A stretch of DNA of 6,866 nt from a bacterium. GTDB taxonomy: Bacteria; Patescibacteriota; Microgenomatia; UBA8517. Positions within the stretch are counted from its first letter, which is position 1; every line of letters starts with the position of its first letter. Made by a program: the position numbers and the translations under genes. Positions 1 through 3,461 of the stretch are shown in pieces. Location of the stretch: positions 1 to 6,866 of the forward strand of contig JAKAKU010000092.1 of assembly GCA_021824385.1 (NCBI GenBank), read 5' to 3'. Under the pieces are notes generated by a model. It worked only from the letters and a program-made list of their open reading frames with translations, ran no database searches and had not been told where the DNA came from.

Positions 1-66
1 GTCGAGTGAATCGAACACTCGTTAGCGGTTTTGGAGACCGCTGTCCTACCACTGAACGACACCCCT
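1..66 (-). tRNA. trnW: tRNA-Trp (CCA anticodon), partial at window edge
   Basis: Read on the minus strand from position 66. The acceptor 5' strand is AGGGGTG (66-60), the D-arm is GTTC/GGAC with loop AGTGGTA, and the anticodon stem is GCGGT/ACCGC around loop CTCCAAA. That loop places anticodon CCA at 34-32. The T-arm is GAGTG-TTCGATT-CACTC. The last acceptor bases and any CCA lie outside the window. The visible 3' bases GAC would pair with acceptor positions 5 and 6 but leave a G-G mismatch at 7-66. Its first 20 nt are repeated upstream (see the 59-bp repeat). In many bacteria tRNA-Trp precedes secE-nusG, which would lie beyond the left edge; this is expected, not seen. Confidence 0.93.
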
Positions 67-188
67 ATTTTATTCATTATGGAGTGTGAAGTGGAAAGAT
101 TTGCTTACCACTGAACGACACCCCTATTTTATTCATTATGGAGTGTGAAGTGGAAAGATTTGCTTACCACTGAACGACACCCCTATTT
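47..188. repeat. 59-bp tandem repeat carrying the 5' end of tRNA-Trp
   Basis: Two perfect 59-bp units (47-105 and 106-164) are followed by a 24-bp partial unit (165-188). Each unit is the first 20 nt of tRNA-Trp (acceptor 5' strand through the D-loop) plus 39 nt of upstream leader. The first unit is the start of the real tRNA gene. The other two copies break off inside the D-loop, where the tRNA has GGAC and the copies have AGCA. A transcript entering from upstream would carry two decoy tRNA 5' ends before the real one. Each leader copy also contains a CATAAT that could act as a -10 box just before the AGGGG start; no good -35 is visible. Confidence 0.95.
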
Positions 189-220
189 CTTTACGTTTAC
201 CGAAGTATTATATCAAATAG

Positions 221-249
221 GTTACAAATAGTTTGAAATGTCTTAGAAT
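221..249 (+). promoter_or_regulatory. Candidate promoter of the two-gene plus-strand operon
   Basis: GTTACA (221-226), 17 nt, TAGAAT (244-249). The -10 is good and the -35 matches four of six consensus positions. The predicted start of transcription is near 256, only about 3 nt before the ATG at 259. This fits the absence of a Shine-Dalgarno sequence there, so the mRNA may be leaderless. Inferred from sequence match only. Confidence 0.4.
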
Positions 250-258
250 GCAAACAGA

Positions 259-729
259 ATGTTAGAAGATCTTGGCGCATATCAAGAAGTAGAGAATATC
301 CGAGCAGCAATTATTAGTGACCCAGAGGTATATCGAAGTTTGCCAGTGAAACCACGACATAAAGAGGAATGGAGCTTTTATGAGTCAGAGCGGCGGCCAA
401 AAGGGGAATTGTTCTCACGTTTAGACCATATAAAAGTGCGACATGGTGAGGCTCTTAAGCAACTTTTTGAAACAGAAGATGATGCAATGATGATTGCAGG
501 AATTGTTGATACTCTGAAGGCCTCACAAGACCAATATCGTGATAAAGAAACGAAAAACCTGGTCTATTATAATGAAAAAAACAATATGACGGTGATTGTG
601 AAAGATGTGCTTTCTGAGAACAGTACACAAAATCCACCGCCACCGCCTCCCTATATCACCACCGCATATACCCTTGATGGAGGAAAAAGTGCGTTTGAAT
701 ATAGAAAAGCAAATCGTGCTATTCACTAA
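259..729 (+). CDS. Hypothetical protein, possible BECR-fold nuclease/toxin domain
   Basis: 156 aa, ATG start, TAA stop. There is no signal peptide or membrane segment, so it is probably cytoplasmic. The N-terminal third (1-50) is charged and unrecognised. The C-terminal part has the layout of the phage/barnase-EndoU-colicin-RelE (BECR) group: a DHIKVRH motif (56-62), a helical stretch (64-90), strand-like segments around LVYY (101-104) and MTVIVKDV (110-117), and a terminal TTAYTLD (134-140) followed by a basic tail with R149. H57/H62, T134/T135 and Y137 would be candidate active-site residues. This is pattern resemblance only. A run of six prolines (126-131) precedes the last strand and should stall ribosomes without EF-P. 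An in-frame TAG at 244-246 bounds the start upstream, and no Shine-Dalgarno sequence is seen. Its stop lies 3 nt before the next gene, so the two are almost certainly cotranscribed. It could instead be an unrelated accessory protein. Confidence 0.75.
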   Translation: MLEDLGAYQEVENIRAAIISDPEVYRSLPVKPRHKEEWSFYESERRPKGELFSRLDHIKVRHGEALKQLFETEDDAMMIAGIVDTLKASQDQYRDKETKNLVYYNEKNNMTVIVKDVLSENSTQNPPPPPPYITTAYTLDGGKSAFEYRKANRAIH

Positions 730-732
730 GAT

Positions 733-1197
733 ATGACAGAAAACGAACCACAACAAACCCCTATTTTGCCTCGATTTGATATTTCGACGCTTTCAACAGA
801 CCTTCAAGAGAAGCTCTCTCGCATGTCGCTTGAGGCCTACTACATGGAATACGATGGCATGCAGGAGTATATGGCGGAGGTCGTAGAGCCAGGTACTGAC
901 CGCGAAACGCAACTCGGCTTTGAGGATGAGGGATATGAGCTAAATTATGGAACTCCCGAAAATGGTTTTTATGACCTTGGACCGCGCCCTCAGATAATTT
1001 TACAAACCCTTACCGAATTAAAAGAAAAGGGGACTGATATTGCAAAAGCAAAAGCCCTTTTGGAAGAAATTGCAGGTAGTGTATGGAAAAATGCACCCAA
1101 ATATTATGAAACTCGGCCAGATGAATATAAAGTGAAACTACCCGAAGATTATGATCCGCAAGTTCCATATCCAAACGTTTTTGGAGACAAAAAATAA
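733..1197 (+). CDS. Acidic hypothetical protein, possible partner or immunity protein
   Basis: 154 aa, starting 3 nt after the stop of the preceding gene, which suggests translational coupling; only a weak TAAG precedes the ATG. I do not recognise the family. The protein is strongly acidic, with roughly twice as many Asp/Glu as Lys/Arg. It is rich in Tyr around residues 36-74 (AYYMEY, GYELNY, GFYDL) and has a predicted helical segment (about 88-115) rich in Leu, Lys and Glu. It has no membrane segment, no Cys and no known metal site. An acidic protein encoded directly after a possible BECR nuclease is the usual layout of an immunity or antitoxin gene, but that role is inference from position and charge. 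The stop codon overlaps the T-run of the convergent gene's terminator. Confidence 0.75.
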   Translation: MTENEPQQTPILPRFDISTLSTDLQEKLSRMSLEAYYMEYDGMQEYMAEVVEPGTDRETQLGFEDEGYELNYGTPENGFYDLGPRPQIILQTLTELKEKGTDIAKAKALLEEIAGSVWKNAPKYYETRPDEYKVKLPEDYDPQVPYPNVFGDKK

Positions 1198-1220
1198 CGA
1201 CAGAGTATGAAACTCTGTCG
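1189..1220 (-). terminator. Intrinsic terminator shared by two convergent transcripts
   Basis: A perfect 9-bp stem, CGACAGAGT (1198-1206) with ACTCTGTCG (1212-1220), has a 5-nt loop. On the minus strand it is followed by TTATTTTTT, making a good terminator for the gene ending at 1228. On the plus strand only TTT follows, so it may also end the 259-1197 operon, less efficiently. Confidence 0.85.
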
Positions 1221-1227
1221 TTTGCCG

Positions 1228-1554
1228 TTACCGTTCACCGTAAAAACTCCACCACAATGGTGAATTAAAAGCAGGCTCCCAGACGCTTTTTTTGACGTGA
1301 ACTACGTGCCAGTTAAATCCCTGCCAAAAAAACATTCGTTGGCCATCCCAAACCTTTACGTAGACATGCTTCACATGGTCTCCGTCTTTCAGTGTCAGCT
1401 CGGCTGGCTCTCCTGCTTTTGGCTCGGTCTCTATTCGCCCGGGGCGTTCAAGATCTTTCGCCATTGTGATATTTGGATTCCGGATCCTCGGCTGGCTTGC
1501 ATTGAGCCTCGTGTAACTACTCGTGTTGCTGCGTTGTTTGACTTCGCTGCTCAC
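1228..1554 (-). CDS. Small hypothetical protein, paralogue of its upstream neighbour
   Basis: 108 aa with a GTG start. I chose GTG at 1554 because AAGGAG (1567-1562) lies 7 nt upstream; the internal ATG at 1464 has no ribosome binding site, and the longer reading frame back to 1773 runs through a terminator and the neighbouring gene. Residues 1-45 are basic, Ser/Asn-rich and probably unstructured. Residues from about 46 onward form a compact domain shared with the protein at 1649-1900: GEPA near its start, W-D-G-Q, F, G-F-N-W-H-V-V, V-K-K-S-V-W and a final P-L-W-W. The shared signature is W[DN]GQ, F, G[WF], VV, V-x-KSVW, PLW. I do not know the family or its function. There is no signal peptide, transmembrane helix or Cys. 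The many surface-type Trp and Phe residues suggest a small beta-rich binding domain; this is a guess. It has its own promoter and terminator. Confidence 0.75.
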   Translation of the reverse strand: MSSEVKQRSNTSSYTRLNASQPRIRNPNITMAKDLERPGRIETEPKAGEPAELTLKDGDHVKHVYVKVWDGQRMFFWQGFNWHVVHVKKSVWEPAFNSPLWWSFYGER

Positions 1555-1584
1555 AGTGAAACTCCTTCTTCTTGTGCAACAAGT

Positions 1585-1593
1585 ACTATAGCA
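1585..1593 (-). promoter_or_regulatory. Extended -10 promoter of the 1228-1554 gene
   Basis: TGCTATAGT reads on the minus strand (1593 to 1585), an extended -10 element of the TGn-TATAAT kind. No convincing -35 lies 17 nt upstream, as is usual for extended -10 promoters. It sits between the terminator of the upstream paralogue and the AAGGAG of this gene. Confidence 0.5.
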
Positions 1594-1604
1594 CATATTA
1601 GCAC

Positions 1605-1636
1605 AAAAAGTGGGCAGCACTTGTAGTGTGCTGCCC
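1605..1636 (-). terminator. Intrinsic terminator after the 1649-1900 gene
   Basis: A 9-bp perfect stem GGGCAGCAC/GTGCTGCCC (1612-1620 with 1628-1636) has a 7-nt loop. On the minus strand it is followed closely by TTTTT (1609-1605). Confidence 0.88.
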
Positions 1637-1648
1637 ATATGACTATTG

Positions 1649-1900
1649 TTACTTCCGTTTCTGGGCCCAGACAAACGCCCATAGCGGTGGTTGTTGTTCT
1701 TGGTCCCAGACACTCTTCTCGACTGAAACGACCCTATATTGCCACCCGTCAATCGAGAATGATTGCTGACCATTCCAACTATCTACTCTCAGTGACCGAT
1801 GGACTTCCTTTCCCGAATAGGAGTCGGTTCGGACCCCGTTTAACACTGCCGGTTCGCCTAATGCGGGTTCCGGACGACCACGATACGTTCTGTCTGTCAT
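1649..1900 (-). CDS. Small hypothetical protein, paralogue of its downstream neighbour
   Basis: 83 aa, ATG start with AAGAGG about 5 nt upstream, TAA stop. It consists almost entirely of the domain also found in residues 46-108 of the protein encoded at 1228-1554. Shared positions include GEPA (residues 15-18), W-x-G-Q, F, a G-W-Q-Y-R-V-V segment, V-E-K-S-V-W and P-L-W near the end. The paralogues differ at most other positions, so the duplication is old or the two cassettes arrived separately. It lacks the 45-residue N-terminal extension. No function is recognised; there is no membrane segment and no Cys. It begins about 45 nt after the terminator of the gene upstream. No clear promoter of its own is visible in that short gap, although TTTACA and TACAAA elements are present without good spacing. 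Confidence 0.78.
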   Translation of the reverse strand: MTDRTYRGRPEPALGEPAVLNGVRTDSYSGKEVHRSLRVDSWNGQQSFSIDGWQYRVVSVEKSVWDQEQQPPLWAFVWAQKRK

Positions 1901-1940
1901 TCAAGCCTCTTTCTGTATTTTGTAATGTAAACTACTGCGT

Positions 1941-1970
1941 AAAAAACCCGCCTCTAAGAGATGAGGCGGG
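1941..1970 (-). terminator. Strong intrinsic terminator after the 1995-2300 gene
   Basis: A GC-rich perfect stem CCCGCCTC (1947-1954) with GAGGCGGG (1963-1970) has an 8-nt loop and is followed on the minus strand by TTTTTT (1946-1941). A second, smaller hairpin, GTAGGC/GCCTAC (1982-1998), covers the stop codon just upstream. Confidence 0.93.
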
Positions 1971-1994
1971 CTCAATTTTGGGTAGGCTAGATGC

Positions 1995-2300
1995 CTACTG
2001 AATAAAAACTGTCAGAGCTTCTAGCTCAATCGTCGTGGTGCGACGAAGTGTGGCCAACTCAGCCAGTACCGCGGCGTGTGCATTCCGGGTTTGATTGCAG
2101 ACCATCTTGAAACCCAGCGCTTCCATCTTCTCTTGGATCGCCCGAGGAAGCTCGGTGTAGTTCTTCCAACAACGTTGGTTGTTGTGCTGGAAATACAGCT
2201 CTCCGTCGTTCTGACCCCTTCCCAGAAGGTACATTGCGTTACCTACCTGTATTGCATTCGGGGTTATGACCGCGTAAGGCTGATTGGGAATTGCTGACAT
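1995..2300 (-). CDS. Small hypothetical protein, unrecognised
   Basis: 101 aa, TAG stop. I start it at the ATG at 2300, which has GGGAG about 9 nt upstream. The ATG at 2342 overlaps the -10 box of a strong promoter and cannot be used on that transcript. The N-terminal half contains likely beta strands (PYAVIT, NAMYLLGRG, GELYFQ). The C-terminal half is helical (LPRAIQEKMEALGF and a Leu/Ala-rich tail ending ALTVFIQ). It has two Cys, no metal motif, no signal peptide and no membrane helix. I do not recognise the family. Its own good promoter and strong terminator make it a free-standing transcription unit among similarly built neighbours. Confidence 0.75.
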   Translation of the reverse strand: MSAIPNQPYAVITPNAIQVGNAMYLLGRGQNDGELYFQHNNQRCWKNYTELPRAIQEKMEALGFKMVCNQTRNAHAAVLAELATLRRTTTIELEALTVFIQ

Positions 2301-2340
2301 CTTAATTTCTCCCTGAAAAGAACTAATTAACTCTAGGAAC

Positions 2341-2369
2341 ATTCTACCTCAAAACCCTTCTTTTGTCAA
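2341..2369 (-). promoter_or_regulatory. Sigma70-type promoter of the 1995-2300 gene
   Basis: On the minus strand TTGACA (2369-2364), a 17-nt spacer and TAGAAT (2346-2341): a perfect -35 and a five-of-six -10. The predicted transcript starts near 2334, giving a leader of about 33 nt with the GGGAG ribosome binding site. Confidence 0.85.
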
Positions 2370-2386
2370 GTACTACAGGGTGCAAT

Positions 2387-2417
2387 ATGCCTGCTGGGTA
2401 TTGTACTCAGCAGGCAT
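2387..2417 (-). terminator. Long perfect hairpin after the zinc-ribbon gene
   Basis: A 14-bp stem, ATGCCTGCTGGGTA with TACTCAGCAGGCAT (one G-T pair on the plus strand), has a 3-nt loop. It lies 9 nt after the stop codon of the 2427-2774 gene. Neither strand has a T-run next to it, so it may be a transcript-stabilising or Rho-assisted end rather than a classic intrinsic terminator. Confidence 0.6.
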
Positions 2418-2426
2418 GAAACGAGG

Positions 2427-2774
2427 CTATTTACCTGCAGACTCGTACGTGCTGGACAGTTCTTCCATCCGAGCCCGTATGCTCGCATTGTCGCCCTGAC
2501 CGGAATGAACTTCGCCTGAAACAAGCAGAACAGACACGTGGTCACGGCAAGCCGGACATGAGTCAACAATGTTATATTTATGCGCATCTGTTCGCGGCGC
2601 ATTGAGTACTTTGCCACAATTTCGACAAATTACCACCCGCTCCGTTTTTCGATCAAATTGAAATTCCTTGGGTAAGTTCGGATTAGTTAATCCGGCTCTC
2701 AGTCTGTATGGAATATGTATCACTTTTTGATCGGGATGCACTTCCAACCGTGAGGCACTTTCAGAACTACTCAT
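2427..2774 (-). CDS. Small zinc-ribbon protein, function unknown
   Basis: 115 aa. The ATG at 2774 is chosen because AAGGAG (2788-2783) lies 8 nt upstream; a TTG at 2780 would sit too close to it. Residues 1-46 form a possible beta-rich region with several basic residues (IHIPYRLRAG). Two zinc knuckles follow, C50-R-N-C53 and C73-P-A-C76, 19 residues apart, the spacing of a zinc ribbon that binds one Zn2+. The C-terminal 35 residues look helical and polar (SIRARMEELSS). The N-terminal Ser-rich stretch is probably flexible. Zinc ribbons of this kind bind nucleic acid or protein partners; nothing here identifies which. It lies directly downstream of rpmG but has its own candidate promoter and a long leader. 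Confidence 0.82.
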   Translation of the reverse strand: MSSSESASRLEVHPDQKVIHIPYRLRAGLTNPNLPKEFQFDRKTERVVICRNCGKVLNAPRTDAHKYNIVDSCPACRDHVSVLLVSGEVHSGQGDNASIRARMEELSSTYESAGK

Positions 2775-2815
2775 TATCAAATCTCCTTACAAAACCAAAC
2801 AAATAAATTTCAAAG

Positions 2816-2878
2816 ACTCCAATATGGAGTGACGCTATTTTGACAAACTAGAAGTAATAAGAAAAGAGGGGAATTATA
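2816..2878 (-). promoter_or_regulatory. Candidate promoter and leader hairpin of the zinc-ribbon gene
   Basis: A perfect -10 TATAAT reads on the minus strand (2878-2873), with only a weak -35 that would fall in the end of rpmG. The transcript would have a leader of nearly 100 nt containing a perfect 6-bp hairpin, ACTCCA/TGGAGT (2816-2830), followed by a T-rich stretch. The hairpin could be a weak terminator for rpmG readthrough or a leader element. Confidence 0.4.
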
Positions 2879-2891
2879 CAACAAGGCAAAC

Positions 2892-3068
2892 TTATTTAAG
2901 CTTCGCGGTTTCTTTGTGTGAAGTCTTTTTGTGGCATTTATTACAGAACTTCATCACTTCAAGCTTTACGTTTTCCATGTTTACTTTGTTTCTGGTCGTA
3001 ACATAGTTTTGTGATTTACACACAGAACAGACCAAACCTACTATTTCTCGTGCGCCTTTTTTTGCCAT
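2892..3068 (-). CDS. rpmG: Large ribosomal subunit protein bL33
   Basis: 58 aa, ATG start, TAA stop, the usual bL33 length. The N-terminus MAKKGAREIVGLVCSVC is followed by a Y-V-T-T-R-N-K segment and a C-terminus rich in Lys and His, all typical of bL33. It is the zinc-binding (C+) form, with C14-S-V-C17 and C42-N-K-C45. bL33 sits near the ribosomal E site of the 50S subunit. No Shine-Dalgarno sequence precedes the start, and a near-consensus promoter places transcription initiation only about 3 nt upstream, suggesting a leaderless mRNA. In many bacteria rpmG lies between tRNA-Thr and tRNA-Trp/secE/nusG. Here tRNA-Thr is upstream as expected, but tRNA-Trp is about 2.8 kb away with an island in between. 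Confidence 0.96.
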   Translation of the reverse strand: MAKKGAREIVGLVCSVCKSQNYVTTRNKVNMENVKLEVMKFCNKCHKKTSHKETAKLK

Positions 3069-3077
3069 ATGAAGAGT

Positions 3078-3106
3078 ATTGTATCAGCTATTACCGTAAA
3101 TCTCAA
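3078..3106 (-). promoter_or_regulatory. Sigma70-type promoter of rpmG
   Basis: On the minus strand TTGAGA (3106-3101), a 17-nt spacer and TACAAT (3083-3078). The start of transcription is predicted near 3071, next to the ATG at 3068. Confidence 0.75.
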
Positions 3107-3110
3107 TCTG

Positions 3111-3334
3111 AGCCCGGAAGTGGAATTGAACCAGAGAGCAAGATTCTTTTTGCAAAGCAACAAGAACGGTTGAATGAGCCCAAGAGTGGAATTGAACCAC
3201 CGGGCAAGATTCTTTTTGCAAAGCAACAAGAACGGTTGAATGAGCCCAAGAGTGGAATTGAACCAGAGAGCAAGATTCTTTTTGCAAAGCAACAAGAACG
3301 GTTGAATGAGCCCAAGAGTGGAATTGAACCACCG
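3111..3334. repeat. 66-bp tandem array carrying the 3' end of tRNA-Thr
   Basis: Three 66-bp units (3121-3186, 3187-3252, 3253-3318) run into the real tRNA-Thr at 3319. The units are identical except for a 4-nt block (GAGA, CCGG, GAGA in order) just after GAATTGAACCA. On the minus strand each unit ends with the T-loop, T-stem and acceptor 3' strand of tRNA-Thr (GGTTCAATTCCACT, CTTGGGCT) plus the trailer CATTCAACC. The remaining 38 nt or so hold a hairpin: TTCTTTTTGC and GCAACAAGAA around an AAA loop, nine of ten positions paired. The copy farthest from the tRNA has a different acceptor end (TTCCGGGCT). No T-run follows the hairpins, so they are not ordinary terminators. Reading frames across this array are fortuitous. 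Confidence 0.95.
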
Positions 3335-3380
3335 ACCCCGTTCTTACCAAGAACGTGCTCTGCCTCTGAGCTACTTGGGC
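3309..3380 (-). tRNA. trnT: tRNA-Thr (GGT anticodon)
   Basis: A complete 72-nt cloverleaf: acceptor GCCCAAG/CTTGGGC with discriminator T, D-arm GCTC/GAGC, anticodon stem CGTTC/GAACG around loop TTGGTAA (anticodon GGT at 3348-3346), variable loop GGGTC, and T-arm GGTGG-TTCAATT-CCACT. CCA is not encoded; CAT follows. It would decode ACC and ACU. The 3' end is multiplied downstream in the 66-bp array, and the first 9 nt are repeated once upstream. Confidence 0.97.
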
Positions 3381-3416
3381 TAATGTCCAAGCAAGCTGTG
3401 CTTACTTGGGCTAATG
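3372..3416 (-). repeat. Short duplication of the tRNA-Thr 5' end, folded into a leader hairpin
   Basis: The 14-nt CATTAGCCCAAGTA occurs twice on the minus strand, 31 nt apart (3416-3403 and 3385-3372). The second copy is the true tRNA start with its 5-nt leader. The upstream copy lies in a perfect 10-bp hairpin, CCAAGTAAGC/GCTTGCTTGG with an ACA loop (3387-3409, one T-G pair). In a transcript the decoy 5' end would thus be base-paired and unavailable to the acceptor 3' strand. Confidence 0.85.
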
Positions 3417-3423
3417 CAGTCGA

Positions 3424-3452
3424 ATTATACAGGAAATTTCGCCAGTGCTACA
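3424..3452 (-). promoter_or_regulatory. Candidate promoter of tRNA-Thr
   Basis: A perfect -10 TATAAT reads on the minus strand (3429-3424), with only a weak -35 (TGTAGC, 3452-3447, 17-nt spacing). Transcription would start near 3417, at the duplicated 5' end of the tRNA. The opposite strand carries TTATAC in the same place with TTACTT 17 nt upstream (3402-3430), so a divergent promoter for the CapA-family gene may overlap it. Confidence 0.5.
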
Positions 3453-3456
3453 CTGG
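3442..3456. promoter_or_regulatory. Inverted repeat between tRNA-Thr and the CapA-family gene
   Basis: A perfect 6-bp inverted repeat, CCAGTG-CTA-CACTGG, ends 5 nt before the ATG at 3462 and overlaps the likely -35 region of the tRNA-Thr promoter. It contains the only purine-rich stretch (TGGA) that could act as a ribosome binding site for the CapA-family gene. It could be an operator or an mRNA hairpin that limits translation. Confidence 0.4.
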
Positions 3457-3461
3457 AACAT

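Noticed and set aside
1..66. tRNA with an unusually long acceptor stem (selenocysteine-like), since GTCG and CGAC could pair
   Set aside because: The D-arm, anticodon arm and CCA anticodon fit an ordinary tRNA-Trp with one mismatch at 7-66; tRNA-Sec would have anticodon TCA and a long variable arm.
455..756. Minus-strand open frames opposite the 259-729 gene
   Set aside because: Low-complexity Phe/Ile-rich products with no ribosome binding site; the plus-strand operon is better supported.
1555..1773. N-terminal extension of the 1228-1554 gene to the ATG at 1773
   Set aside because: It would translate across the terminator and into the 1649-1900 gene, while a GTG with AAGGAG at proper spacing lies at 1554.
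1297..2297. Plus-strand open frames at 1297-1626, 1639-2001 and 2076-2297
   Set aside because: They lie opposite minus-strand genes with ribosome binding sites and terminators, cross those terminators, and show no recognisable motifs.
1228..2774. Integron cassette array
   Set aside because: No integrase gene and no convincing attC inverted-core sites were seen between the small genes; the hairpins look like terminators.
3111..3334. CRISPR array
   Set aside because: The whole 66-bp unit is repeated, with no variable spacers, the units match tRNA-Thr, and there are no cas genes.
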